Assembly (NCBI GenBank): GCA_947471745.1
Contig: CANJKZ010000723.1
Location: 5,063,001-5,127,000, forward strand
DNA length: 64,000 nt
Origin: Closterium sp. Naga37s-1
Taxonomy: Eukaryota; Streptophyta; Zygnematophyceae; Desmidiales; Closteriaceae
Direction: 5' to 3'
Both the position numbers and the translations under genes were made by a program. Below are positions 9,972 to 21,500 of the stretch, piece by piece. How positions within the stretch are numbered: position 1 is the stretch's first letter; every line of letters starts with the position of its first letter. The notes under the pieces are model-generated. The model was not told the DNA's origin. It made no database searches and was given only the letters and a program-made list of their open reading frames with translations.

Positions 9972-11640
9972 ATGGCCGGAGAATCTAGAGGTTAGACAAA
10001 TCTGACCGCTGAAGCGCAGTCCAACCCAGCTGCGACAAATGAGGAGACAACGACAATTGGCACCGCCGCCCTCGCACAACTGCTTCAACGACTCTCGACC
10101 CTGGATCAAGGACTCCAGACTTTGCGGAATAGCGACGCGAAAACATCTTCCCAACCCATTCAGCCGGCCTCGAACGGCCAAGATGCCGCCCCACACACCT
10201 TCTCTCTCAACACAAATGGCACAACACCCAAGACTCCCCGTCCCAGAGATGAAGCAATTCTCTCAGCTCAATCAAGGTTTTCAAGCATATAAAAAATAAA
10301 TACAAGTGCCTGTTTTGACGGCAATGACTTTTGCACCTGTAGCTTCGAGCTGGAACTGGTGCTGCAAAACGCGCTGATCTTTCATTATTTCGACGGGAGT
10401 TATGCAGGACCCTCTAAAGACACCGTTGACGCCAGGACGTAGTACTGCAGTGAATTGGTGATGGCGTGTGGCCTTTTGATGCGCAACAAGTCGCCGGCGG
10501 AGCACTTGGGAATCCGTTCCTACAAAAACACCTCTGCTCTTGCCCTTGATTCCTGGCAGCACCTCAACGGAGTATACCAACCAAAAGATTCGGTTTCTTC
10601 AAGCCGCCTGCTCTAGCAGCTACTTTAGACAAAAATGGCCCCTGAAGAGTAGGCCAACACCTACATCAACCGTTGCCAGAGCTTACGCGATCAAATCGCG
10701 AAATTTGGAAGTTCAATTCCCGAAGAAATCTTCGTGAATATTGTTCTCGCAGGATCCGGCCCAGAATGGCGACCCTGCAACGCGCTCCCCCGGCAACAGG
10801 TCGCTATCTCGGAAGCAACCCTCTGCGCCGCCCTTCTCGTCGAACAAAGAGACATGGACCAGCAGCGACCTGCACCGCGACGAGACCGGGAACGTCTCGC
10901 CTTCTACGCAGACAACACGGAAGAGCGACGACTGCGGTGCCTCTACTGCAAAATCTGCAGAACCTTCGGGCACTTTCGTGGAGCGATGCAAATTCCGCTC
11001 TCGCCCTCGCCAGACCAATCCGAGCAACTGGTCCGGACGACAAGACGCACGGAACGACATGCGTCAAGCCCAGGGCTATCAGCCCCCGTCACGCAACCTG
11101 AATCCAACGGTTCAGCACCAGCACCAGCAGCCGTCACACCCAGCGACCGCCCACAATGTCATTGGGAACATGACAATGACACAAACGAGCGGATCTCGCA
11201 GTCACCGCGTGCGCACACCGCCTCCAGAGCCAGCACGCCACCCTATCGGGGCATTCGAAGCTAACAACCCGTTCACCCCCCGACACGACTGCAGCGACGA
11301 CAACGACCAGAATTGTAATCTCCCAATCCCGCCGCTTGATAGCCCCCTGCACGTACCTGATACCCGTGCGGCTCCTCTCGACTGGATATCGTGTGAACAG
11401 TTTCTGAAACCCGACACGCTGCACATCGTCACGCCGCGATTGGCGCTGCTCGCGCGCGACGACAACAAAAGGTACAACACCTGGTACCTCGACAGCTGCT
11501 GCGGGCAGCACATGGTCGGCTCCGACATTTTGTCTCTAACGTCGTCGCGACCCCCACGCTCACCTACGTCACTGTGGCAAACAACGGTCATTTGCGTGCA
11601 AGCGCCCAAGGCATCTTCATGCTAAAGGTGCACGGGAGCC
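9972..11640 (+). pseudogene. Element K gag-protease, with in-frame stops
   Basis: Starts at ATG 9972 (MAGESRG followed by TAG) where element I has MAGGSGGQAN, so the start is assigned by comparison. Reading on gives ATNEETTTIGTAALAQL, then FDGNDF and SFELELVLQNALIFHYFDG, which match the UBN2-like gag of element I. The stretch EHLGIRSYKNTSALALDSWQ follows. Several in-frame stops lie between 10290 and 10650. From 10700 the frame is open: INRCQSLRDQIAKFGSS, then a Cys-rich region CLYCKICRTFG. A protease-like WYLDSCCGQHMVGS (about 11480) has DSC where active enzymes have D-S/T-G, so it is probably inactive. Frames shift again after 11600. Confidence 0.65.
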
Positions 11641-11819
11641 GAACATACATCATGATGTGTTAATCGTCCAGAATCTGCACTTCAATCTACTCTCGGCTGC
11701 GCAACTCATGGACTGCGGGGTCGAGCTCAGCACCGACCTCCGCACACGCGACATCCTACACTACACAGTGCCGAAGAAGAGGCGCAGGCAGATCGGGTGA
11801 GCACACCCCGAGAACGGAG

Positions 11820-12742
11820 TCTATATACTTGACTTCAACATCCCCGACTACAGCGGTGACGTGGACGAGTTAATCGATCTCGTACTGCTTTGCTTCGAGG
11901 AAATCCATCCCTCCGACTGGAAACATCCTGATAGAAGACCCTTGGTGCCACATAATCCGCACCCTCGCAAAGTCGCTCTTCACTACCCCGGGCCTGATGG
12001 CATCTGCAAAGACACGCATACTGCTTCGACGAGCACCATCGCCGGACGCGGACTCGCCACAATCGCCGAAGCCGAGCGACTCGCGCCACCTGAAGAGGGC
12101 ATGTCTACCATGGAGCTTGAGATCGCAACGCGCAACATCTTTGGAACCGAGGAGCATCCTCTCCCCAGACCCGCATCGCGACATATCCAAGGGATGCTGT
12201 GTGGCACGGCACCTTCGATGCAAACGGGAGAGCGCGCCCCTACACGAAGGAGGACTTCTTGAAAATCTACCACCACTGGCGAGACCCCGACCCAAAGAAG
12301 AAACTCACTATCGTGCAAGAGGAGGAGCTGGCGCGACGCGAAGCAGAAGAGCTCCGCCGGAAGAGTCTCCATGAGGCGCGCGGAACGTTCGCTTGCAGCG
12401 CATGGGGCACCGAAGAAGCAAGCACTTCCAATGAAGGGGGTGGGGGAGCAACGACGGCTAGGGGACGAGCGACACGACGGTTGGGGCAACACCGTCGGGA
12501 CCTGGGCGAATGCTGGCGGTGGATGGGGCGTCACATCTGGTAGCGGAACAAGCAGTTGGGGTACCCCCGGCAAAGGCTGGGGCGCTTCCCGAGAAGAACA
12601 AAGGGGGGGAACCGAAACAGAAACAAAGCCACCTATTGTTCCCCTCGGTCGTCCCCCGCGCCTACCCGCTCCTGCGCTACCTCCGCCTGGAGTTCAATCA
12701 CATCATGACCCCTGGGATACTATCAATGTTGGAGTAGGCTAG
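11820..12742 (+). pseudogene. Element K unusual reading frame with WG/GW repeats, frameshifted
   Basis: Where integrase is expected, the sequence reads GVYILDFNIP, then DELIDLVLLCFEEIHPSDW and KHPDRRP (11820-11945, shared with element I). A Pro/Glu region follows to about 12190. After a frame change comes VWHGTFDANGRARPYTKEDF, then LKIYHHWRDPDPKKK and a charged EEELARREAEELRR segment likely to be helical (12195-12370). After another shift in a G-rich run near 12440 it reads DGWGNTVGTWANAGGGWGV, SSWGT and GKGWGAS (12475-12590), ending DPWDTINVGVG at 12742. WG/GW clusters are typical of Argonaute-binding platforms, and YTKEDFL resembles eIF4E-binding Y-x4-L-phi sites with Phe for Leu. Both are resemblances only. 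I do not recognise the protein as a whole; it could be a captured host segment. Confidence 0.45.
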
Positions 12743-12957
12743 AGCTCGCTCTGGTCTTTATTTTGGTGTTCTTATATTATTTCTCCATGCTTAGAGAGAG
12801 TTACGCCTTCAGGTTCATTCTAGGTTCATTTTGTAGTTCTTAGTACAAACCGAACACACCCTAGGTTCAATTAGGGTTTGCAACCCTCTCTCTTTTGTAT
12901 CTCGACACTTTCTTCCTAGTGCAACTCTTTCGACCCTACCTAACTCTCTCGCCATCC

Positions 12958-13233
12958 ATGGCTCCTCTCATCTTAACAATCAATAGGGGCAATGAGCCAA
13001 CGACCCCACGTCGCACAGTCTACGGACTTGACCCCGAGCCGCGCGAGCCCACCTTTGTCCCCGGCACGATCCCCAGAACTAACATTTCCTTCTCTATGAT
13101 ACTCGTCAGGGAGTTCCTGGCATTAATGCTGACAACGGCAAACGAAGAGGAAGAAGGAGAAGCGTTGGCGGAACATACCCCAGCACTTGAAAAAGGCCCC
13201 GAAACGGTGCGCGCGCGCTACATGCGCACTTAG
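12958..13233 (+). CDS. Short hypothetical protein in element K (91 aa)
   Basis: ATG at 12958 in a CCATCCATGGCT context, with TAG at 13231-13233. The protein starts MAPLILTINRGNEPTTPRRT and ends in a Glu-rich part (NEEEEGEALAEH). No domain is recognised. The upstream 200 bases are AT-rich and leader-like, with repeated AGGTTCATT and a pyrimidine-rich CTCTCTCTTTTGTATCTCG run. It ends inside the start of the truncated 3' LTR, so it may be a chance frame. Confidence 0.25.
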   Translation: MAPLILTINRGNEPTTPRRTVYGLDPEPREPTFVPGTIPRTNISFSMILVREFLALMLTTANEEEEGEALAEHTPALEKGPETVRARYMRT

Positions 13234-13424
13234 AGTTCATGGCTAGTTAGGTCGTTTCGTATTCCACCTGTACTCTTATTTATATGCTTGTATTTGCGTG
13301 TTTTTACTCATCTCAATCATTTTACATTCACTCTGATTTGAGGTCAAGGGCCCACCACTACCACACACGTTGTGCGAACCTTCCCAAGGTGATCCTAGGG
13401 GCGATCTAACTTCTGATTGCAGCA
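13215..13424 (+). repeat. 3' LTR of element K, 5'-truncated
   Basis: CTTAGAGTTCATGGCTAGTT to GATTGCAGCA matches 9686-9878 with few changes. The front half of the LTR is missing. Confidence 0.7.
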
Positions 13425-13447
13425 TCCAACCATACAACCCCACCCAC

Positions 13448-13579
13448 TGTTAAGATTAGGAAGAATGGTTGACTAGGTCGAGGGAAGGTGGGTACAAGTG
13501 AAGAGTCAAGAAAGTGGTTTTACCCCCTAAAGGCTAACCCCACTACAACCTAGATGATGTAAACAATTATGTTTTGACA
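13448..13579 (-). repeat. 3' LTR of copia element H (132 bp)
   Basis: TGTTAAGATTAGG to GTTTTGACA on the plus strand, next to the polypurine-tract complement CACCCCCATAAG. Same family layout as the LTRs of B, C and D but a distinct subfamily. Confidence 0.75.
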
Positions 13580-13882
13580 CACCCCCATAAGCGAAGTGGG
13601 GGATAGTCAGAGCAAGCAAAGGTCACAAGACCACTCAAGAGAAACAACAAAACAAAGCTCAGGGTGGTTTACAAAGTCACCACACAGCCCGAGCACAAGC
13701 AAGCGGCTACAAGGCCAATTCATATGCAGAGTTATAAATGTGCAAGCAGTACAACGATCACGACCTAGTAAGAAAAAGCATGCTAGATATGTTTAGATAT
13801 ATATAGATCACAATACAAGGCAAAGTCAGGAAGTATGCAAGTGAGGCAAAGTAGGCACAAGTCCTAGAGTAGTGTAGAAACG

Positions 13883-16800
13883 CTAATGATCACCAGACCC
13901 AAGGGCTTCGGTGAAGATATCAGCAGTGTTGGCCTGTGAGGCCACATAAGCAAGACGGAGCTGACCAAGCTGCTGTAGCTCTAGCGCGAGAAAGTATCGA
14001 AGAGCAATGTGTATTGTTCTGTGCTCCAGACTCTGCTCACAACACAAGGCAATCATGGCCTTGTTATCAACGTACAAAACCGGAGAACGAGGCCGCTCAC
14101 CCAAATCAGTCAGCAAGTAGGTCAGCCAGCGTAAATCCTGTGCAACCATGGCGCCCACTTAGATCTCAGCCTTACAATTGGAGCTGGGAACAAAAGAGGA
14201 GCGGGTGGACCTCCAGGAGACAAAACCAGAGCCGAGACTGAAAGTGTAACCCTGTGATGACCGCTGAGTCTCCTGGTTGTCTGCCTAAGAAGCGTCTGAG
14301 TGCCCAGTGAGCACAACTGAACCCCGTCCTCCAACCACACGTAACGCAGTACCCTCAGTGCAACCCAGTAGTGCTTAGGGCGATGCTTCCCGGGTGCAAC
14401 GAAGCGCGCCAGGATGCTGAGAGGGTACGCGAGGTCAGGTCTTCAAGTCATCAGGTACAAGAGGCAGCCCACAAGCTTTGGATACGGACGACTTGGCTCT
14501 ACAGACTCGTCCGAAGGTGGGGCTGAGAGCGAGTGGCTCGTAGGCAGAGGAGTGGTTGTGGCAAGGAGAACCGAAAATCTGAAGAGCTGAAGGACCTGCT
14601 GCACCATGTGTGACTGAGTCAGAGTGATGGTGCGCCTTGCTCTGTCCTGGGTGATCTGCAAGCCAAGATGGCTGCGCAGCTCATCCTGGTCAGTGCAAGT
14701 GTGTTTTTTCTGCAGCTCCACCTTCCCAAGGACCAGTGCCTCAGTGTCAGTAGTAGCAAATACAAAGTCATCGACGTACATGAGGATGTAAAAATGGCGG
14801 CAGAGAAAAGTAGGTGCGCAGAAACAGGGACGGGTCGACAGTCAAAGGAGCAAACCCAAGAGCCACAAGCGTCGTCCTCAGTGTGGCACATGGCGAAGAC
14901 TGTAGATTGGCCGCCGGAGGCTCCATTGGGTACCCTCAGGAAACGACCTAGTACCAGGTGGGTGGCGCAGCCAGATCTCTATTGGTGCAACCCTACGGTT
15001 TGCACTCGGCTTGTTGTCCGTGTGCGTGCATGCGTGTGTGCATGGAATGGAATGAGTGCATGAAATAAATATATTTCATGCTTATAATAGTGTGTGAATG
15101 ATGGGTCATGATGTCGAGTGTGTATCAAGTCAATAGCGAATTATCGCTAGTCGCGTGTAACGTGGTCATTTTGTGTGTCCCGCGCGGTTTCTATTTTGTC
15201 GTGCGCGGTTTCTATTTTGTCGCTTGTCGAACGTTCGGCGTGTCGCAGGTGTGTGCAGCAGACCCATCAAGAACTCAAGGATGAGTTTGTGATGAAGAGC
15301 CCGAGCCCTGGTGTCAACATTCAAGTGATCGCGAAGCTCGCCAAAAGGGTACACCTCAAGAAATTGAAGATAGTTACATTACTTTGTGTAGTGTAACATT
15401 TCAGTTGGTTTAGGCGCTAGTGAAGGGTAGTTTCGAGACCCTTCGTGGTTGAGGACAGTGTGGCACTGTTCCACATCACTGGACATCGGCTCTTGGGGTT
15501 TGTAGGAGCTGGGAGTCATTCTCAACTCGTAACTCTCCCTAACTCTTCCTCTCTTGAGTTCTAAGACCATAGTGGCTGCCATAGTGCCGTTCGTTCAAAC
15601 CGATGCTCTGTCGTCAATACTTGGTGAAATCGTGCGATCTAAATTGCCTATTGTAGGCAACGTCAAGACGCTCTAGATCCAAGTTGAATCAGGTCATTTA
15701 AAGCTGTGACAAGAACGCTATGAACGTTTAAAGCCGCTGTGCCGAAATCCGACTGTGCACTCTATTGTTCGTTTTAGGCACATTGGAGCCTACTGTGACT
15801 ATAACAATCTCCTCGTAAAGGCTGCCCTGCAAGAAAGCTATGCTGAAGTCAAATGAGTGGAGATCGTATTCACGCTGTGCTGCAACGTGCAGTAACACCC
15901 GAAGAGTGGTCATCTTCGTGGTGGGGGAGAAGGTCTGAAAGAAGTCGACCCCTTGTCGCTGATTGAAGCCTCGTGCATCGTAACGCACCTTGAAGGCACG
16001 CGAAAAACCCCGCGACCACTTCACCCTGAAAATCCACATGCCATCAACTATGTTTGCCCCAGGAAGGAAAACTGCAGCAACGTAGGTGCGTCTGGACTTC
16101 CAGAATGCCATCTCTACGTCGATGGCTGTCCGCCATTGAGAGGAGTACTCACCCAAAATCGCTTCTGCGTAAGAGCGCGGGGTCGGGATGTCTAGTGCAC
16201 CCTTAGGGGCAAGCAACATGGCCGCGAGATGAGGTACAGCAGCCGCAAGGCACTCAAGCTCAAACTACCTGTCGTCAACGACGTCACTGCCAAGGGCAAG
16301 ATCACCCCCGACGGATGGAGGACGGTCAGACTTTGAGACAAGACTCACAAATTTGTTAAGACAACAGGCAAAAGCGAAGTCAACGAGCTGAGTGACTAAG
16401 GCAGACGCAACAGCAGACTCAAATGTAGGGTCAGTGACAAGTGTAGCTAGAACACGCGCGACAGTAGGAGTAGCAGCACGAGCAAGGTCAGACTCAGGGT
16501 CAGAAACATTAGGCAAAGAGGACGCTGGAGGAGATGGCAAGACAAGACACTGTGCACAGAGGAACTACGAAGTGCCATGTTATGCCTGCCAGGGACAGGC
16601 GGAGGACGAACACGATGAGCACAACAAACAGTGCAAACTGGCAAGGCATGACAAGATGCAGGCTTACAACGCTCTCTTCAGAAGTGTGTCTGCGCAGTGA
16701 AAGGAGAAGGATCAGGCAGAGGGGAGTCAGGCAGTAACTGTGGCTGAGACGGGTCAGGCGGTGGACATAGTAGGGAAGGAGTAAGGCCAGTGGAAGACAG

Positions 16801-19425
16801 AAGACTGAGAACCTGGCGAAGTGCCGAGCTAGGTGGTGGTAGCAGCGACTCCGGTTGAAGCTAGAAGAACGGTCGTCACTGCACAGGCTGCGCAGCACCT
16901 CTAGCACTAGAACCTCTAGTACCCCCGGCTCCAGTACCTCCGGCACCAGCAGTCCCAGTCCCAGTACCTGTAGCACGAGAACCCCCAGCACTTCTAGCTC
17001 CTGTACCTCCGGCTCCAGCTCTTCTAGCACCAGCAGTTTCACCACCTCCTGCTCCAGTACCTCCAGCACCTCTAGCTCCAGAGTTAGCAACCACAGGCTC
17101 AAAACATCCAGTGACAGCACCCCCATGCGCAGCACCCCTAGAACCAGCACCTGCAGAGGCAGTACGGCGTCCGACTACCCACACACGCAGCTGTTGCGAC
17201 GAAAGAGTCTCCCGCGGACGCGACGGCAGCGGCTGCCCACCTCCAGGTGCAGCACCTCCAGGCTCAGGACCCCCAGTCTCAGCAACTCGAGAACGAGCAC
17301 CTCCAGTGGCAGCACCCTTAGAGCCCACACCTCCAGCACAACCACCGCCAGCAGCACAGGAGTCAACAGTGACAGGCAGCAGAGGCGGCGAAGACGGCCG
17401 AGGCGGAAAGCCAGGAGGGGTCTCCAAGCACGAGGAGCAGCGAGAGGCCGCATTGTCATCAGCAGCAGGGTCACCCCCTCAGTCGGGCCAGAGGAAACCT
17501 CCAAAGGCTCAACCAAGGGGGTTGGTGTGACCTGAGACACACCTTAGGGAGTAGGACGCGAGGGGGGGGTGGGGGTCTACCAGGGGGTAAACTGTTACCA
17601 AGAAGAGGGGCAAAGATGGGACAGGAGAAGACACGTGGGGGAGGAGACGGTAGTAGCAAACCGACTCGTCAAAGGTGACGTCTTGAGAAGCCAGGACATG
17701 ACGCGTGGCTGGGTGGTAGAACTGTCAGCTAGACGCATCTGTGGGAAAATCAAGGAAGATGCAGCGAACGATGCAAGAAGAGAGCTTGTCCGTGATACTA
17801 CTGCTGACAAGGGCAAGCGAACCGCAGACCCGGAACGCGTACGAATCGCCAACCTCCTCCCCCGTCCAAACGCGGTATAGGCGAGGTCTTTGGCTCGGCA
17901 ACACGGGGCCAGAGGTTTAGCTGATGCGGGGTGTATTGGACCGCAAACGGCAACAGAAAACGGGGAGCAGCTGCATAGATCATGGAGGTACGAGCAACCT
18001 CCATGAACAAGCCAATACGGCGCTCAGCAATCCCATTATGCTGAGGAGAAGCCGGAAGCGTGAACGACTGGGCGATGCCCTCCTCACGACAAACGTCCTC
18101 ACAAAGACCGGAGGAAAACTCACCTCCACGGTCAGAGTACAGATGGAGTACCAAGAGGTCCTGACGGAATCGTGCGGTCAGCTAACGACAAACAGCGTGG
18201 ATCCAAGGGATCAGAACAAGACGGACGTCGCCCTTACACTGCAAAGGAAACACCGTGATACAGCGTGTAGTTGTCGACGACCAGCAGGAAGTAGTGCTCC
18301 GGCCCGGCCAAGGGACGGGGGCTGGGCCCCACACGTCCATGTGCAGGGCCTGCAGAGGAGCAGCGGTCAGAGGGAACGAGGAGGAGTGAGGAGCGGCGCG
18401 CTGTCACCCCTCGACGCAGGGAATGCACGGCGGTGCAAGCGACGGAGGGAGCGGGGGCAAGGACCTCAGGAGGCCTGAGACAAGAAGGTGTGAAAGCATG
18501 CGATGCAGACACTGCAGGGAGGGGCGACCAAGATGGTGGTGCCAGAGGAGGGACCGGTGTGTGAGTACCCAACACGAGCAACTCGCAGCTACCTGACAGG
18601 AGCAGCCAACTGTGCAGACTAAAAGTGCAGTGTGTACATGCCAGGCCCAGGCCTTTGAGTAAACGTGGCGAGGTGATCGCCAGTCACTGAGTCCATACAG
18701 ATCGCCACAAGCTCGCCCCCAAGAGTGGTGGTAGTGAACAACTTATCCTGGAGGACAGCCTGGCCCACCAAGTTCATAGCGAACGAGGGGAGGTGGAAAC
18801 CAGTGAGCGAACCTAGAGGGGACTGCCGGATACGGGAGAACATTGGAACTACTCGCAACGACTGGGCCAAAGGTGGGGTCGGCTAGAGTGACAGGGACAG
18901 GTGTGCTGAGTGGTGTGACTGTGGTGCAGTTGCGGAAGAAGCAGCAAGACGTGCCTGAGTCCAGCGTGAAAGTGAGCAAGGCCTCCGCAGGAACAGCTCC
19001 TATGCTAGTAGACTCACAAGCCCTTAGACTAGCAGCCTCTACACCACCAGAGCTAGGTACACCCAAGTAATAGTCACCCTCAACACTAGCTGAAGCAACA
19101 GACATAGCTTGCATGACAGCAAGGATCTGATCCCAATCACGAGCAAATTCATCGATGTTCTTCTTAAACAATCCTAACCAGTTAGGCATGTCGGTCTTCT
19201 CACCAAACTCCTTGCAGAAAGCATCCTCGAGGCGGCAGAAGCAGCGAGCCTCATAGTGGTCCTGCCTGCCGCAGACGTCTCCTGCGCAGGGACCCATGCG
19301 CATGACGTAGGTGCAGCGACCTCCTCCTCTGAGGCCACCTCGCTAGACCACCCACTCACGCAGCTGCTGCGGCGAGAGGGTCTGCTGCACCCCCGCCACC
19401 CCCACCACCCCCACCTCCACCGCCC
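13883..19425 (-). pseudogene. Copia H gag-pol remnant
   Basis: Fragments in order from the gag side: QQLREWVV and a zinc-like region CGRQDHYEARCFCRLEDAF (about 19370-19200); protease FTLDSGTSCCFFRNCTT (about 18960); gag-pre-integrase region, shifted; integrase core with LYSDRGGEFSSG and PQHNGIAERRIG (18154-17990); an Ala/Gly/Glu-rich spacer (17430-16870); reverse transcriptase N-part DFSIAFLQGSLYEEI (about 15830). After the nested LTR come the RT palm remnant MYVDDFVFAT (14781 down) and RNase H to 13883. Stops and shifts occur throughout; for example a stop replaces the Tyr codon in the LREWVV motif region. No function is left. Confidence 0.8.
14975..15811 (+). repeat. Solo LTR of family J in element H, with target duplication
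   Basis: LTR 14980-15806 (827 bp) runs from TATTGGTGCAACCC to GACTATAACA and matches the element J LTRs at 22015 and 26539. It is flanked on both sides by ATCTC (14975-14979 and 15807-15811), a perfect 5-bp target duplication. It interrupts the RT codons of H at the site that reads CCAGATCTCCTCGTG in the intact relatives. The internal part was lost by LTR-LTR recombination. Confidence 0.9.
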
Positions 19426-19856
19426 TGTTAGGATTAAGGATGGAGTCTAAGAAGATTAGGGGCTGAAATAACTCAAAATCGTTGGACTATGTTTCTGGAC
19501 AGAAGTGTCGACGTCACAAGAAACGTCGCCGACGAAAAGTTCACTGTTAAAACTTCACCAATTTTGGCTATATTGTAACAATATACTGTAGCTAGAATTC
19601 ACAATTTGAATTGCATGCGAAGGTGAAGTATTTCTTGAGGTATGGATTTCTGCGTACTAGGGGGTAAGCTGGAGCTCAAACTTAACTCAATCATAATTGT
19701 CAAGCAAGAACCACACAAGGAATCAGAGTACCTAGAAACCAGGTAGGAGAGAATGAGGAGGATGAGAGAGGAGGTACCCAACGATCCCCAACAAAGCAAA
19801 CCCTAGAAGGAAACAATACTCCTCCCTATAGGAACCCCACTGTTACTTTTGTCACT
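19426..19856 (-). repeat. A-type LTR, left part (split by element I)
   Basis: TGTTAGGATTAAGGATGGAG matches the start of the LTR at 1456. It continues to TTTTGTCACT at 19856, where element I begins. The remainder is at 29385-29730. Confidence 0.85.
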
Positions 19857-20267
19857 TGTTACAATCCCAAGTGGGACTTAGCGAAGGATCGCTCAGGGTT
19901 GATCGCAGAGTAGTGTTGCAGCGGAAGTGTTGACCTCAGGTCAGAGTGAATGTAAATGACTGAGATTGATCATAGCATGCATACATCGAGTTTATATAGG
20001 AAATGCAAAGGAATACGAAACGACCTAGAATAGCCATGTACTCTAAGGGGTACATTCCCTTATTACAGCGAAGTTCAAACCGTGCGGCGCGGGAACCCGT
20101 TTCAAACATGTTCCCGCTCTTTTCAGTTTGAATGTTTCTGTCTGCATCGGTCTTGGTCAAACAGTTACCAGCGTCGCTTTGACTCTTCTGACTCCTCGAC
20201 TTCATACTTGGTAGAGTCGGCTCCTACAGCGTACGGGAATGTACTCAAAGGATTTCATATCATAACA
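19857..20267 (-). repeat. 3' LTR of element I (411 bp)
   Basis: TGTTACAATCCC to CATAACA on the plus strand. It pairs with 28972-29384 at roughly 94 percent identity by eye. The flanking TCACT (19852-19856) recurs at 29385-29389. Confidence 0.9.
19990..20002 (-). promoter_or_regulatory. TATA-like box in the element I LTR
   Basis: CCTATATAAACTC on the minus strand, also present in the other LTR at 29103-29115. This is the likely core promoter of the element; inferred from sequence only. Confidence 0.4.
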
Positions 20268-20274
20268 CCCCCCT

Positions 20275-21500
20275 TCATTCCTGGGCGCGAAGGGGGCTGA
20301 CTCGCCTGACTACTCCAGTGAGGTCGGAGCAGTGCTTGTACTGTTGACATGGCAGTCGCTTGGTGAGGAAGTCGACTGCCATCTCGGTGGTGGGGCAGTA
20401 CGAGAGGTCAACTTTGCCCTGGTCAATTTCGTCCTTGACGAAGAAGTGTCGAAGCGCAATGTGCTTCGTGCGGTTCACGAATCCTGGCTTGTTCGCAATC
20501 TTGATGGCGCTTTGGTTGTCGAAGTGAAGGCGAAAGCTAGGTGAAGCTGGGATTTTTGCTTCCTGCAGCAGCTCATGCAGGTATAGACCTTCGCGAATCG
20601 CTGCTTTCGCGGCGATGTACTGTACTCTGCTTCGGCCGACGACTGGGCAACCAGCTCCTACTTCTGCGAGTTCCAGGAGATTGGTTCCGTTGGTTCTAGG
20701 CAAAATACAAAGCCAGTTTGTGACCATCGATTCGGAGGATCAGCGGCATGATCTGCGTCCACGTAGCCATTAAGGTTGAAGGAGGTTTTTGTCAGCGTGG
20801 AGTAGGAGAGCCCGATGTCAGGTGTGGAAATGAAGTACTGCAGGGCGCGCTCCAGGTCCAGCTGGTTCTCAGCTACTGGCTTACGAGAGTACTGTGCTAG
20901 TTGGTTGGCGATGTACGAAAGGTCAGGTCGGCATGTGTCAGAGGTGAATAGCAGGCACCCTACAGTAGTTGCTGCTGATATAGTTGGAGTCCTGTGGGTG
21001 ATAGAGGTTTGTTGTCCGGTTTGTAGTTGGCGCTGGGGTTGCGGTAAGGAGTTGATAGCGGTGCGGGGGAAATGTTGAAGCATTCCCCAAGCTGCTGTGC
21101 GTATTTGGAGGCTGACAGGTGAATTGCTTCTGGCGCGTAGGTGATGTTCAGCCCCAAAAACTGTGTGACGTTATGGTTGATGGTGATGTCAACGCGCTGC
21201 GCCATGTTGGTGCAGGTTTATCTCACGAGGGTGAGGACTGCGGCGGATCCACGGCCATCCGTCTGGATGCTCCCATGATTCCTTATTCATGAACGGAAAG
21301 TTCAGGAGAATGAGGTCAACGAGCTCGTCTGATAAAGCCTAGCAACTGGGTATGTCGAAGTCTAGTACGTAGACGCCGTCCATCGAGCGAGCTCTACCGA
21401 GGTATTTGTGAGATTTGGGAGGCGTGTATGGGGGAGCAAAGGTGACAATGAGGTCGCGCGTATAAGGGTCCATGGCGAGCATGACTCCGCAGTCTCTTAG
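20275..21500 (-). pseudogene. Element I RT-RNase H end, with stops
   Basis: From 21500 the minus strand reads LRDCGVML, MDGVYVLDFDIPSC, a stop, then DELVDLILLNFPF and WEHPDGRG. This is the stretch shared with element K, in the place where integrase should follow. It then jumps to RT: NHNVTQFLGLNITYAPEAIH, CRPDLSYIANQLAQYS (about 20930), and RNase H with NLNGYVDADHAADP (about 20770) and AEAEYIAAKAAIREG. The C-terminus is TEMAVDFLTKRLPCQQYKHC, with the stop at 20275. Stops and shifts interrupt it near 20690, 21080 and 21230. The catalytic YVDD segment of RT is missing, so it is inactive. Confidence 0.75.

Larger units (their letters stand above)
9560..13424 (+). mobile_element. LTR element K, non-autonomous, without integrase or RT
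   Basis: Order: 5' LTR to 9878, primer site TGGTATGAGATC (9879-9890), decayed gag and protease (9972-11640), an unusual coding region (11820-12740), a short frame (12958-13233), and a 5'-truncated 3' LTR (about 13215-13424). There is no trace of integrase, reverse transcriptase or RNase H. LTR and gag are related to element I, which does keep an RT/RNase H end. K would have needed another element for mobility. Confidence 0.6.
13448..19425 (-). mobile_element. Copia element H, decayed, with nested solo LTR
   Basis: Minus-strand relative of B, C and D. It has a 3' LTR at 13448-13579, pol remnants to about 18600 and gag remnants to 19425, where an A-type LTR cuts it inside the Gly-rich part of gag. 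The gag start, leader and 5' LTR of H are not found on the other side of that insertion. A J-family solo LTR lies at 14980-15806. Confidence 0.75.
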
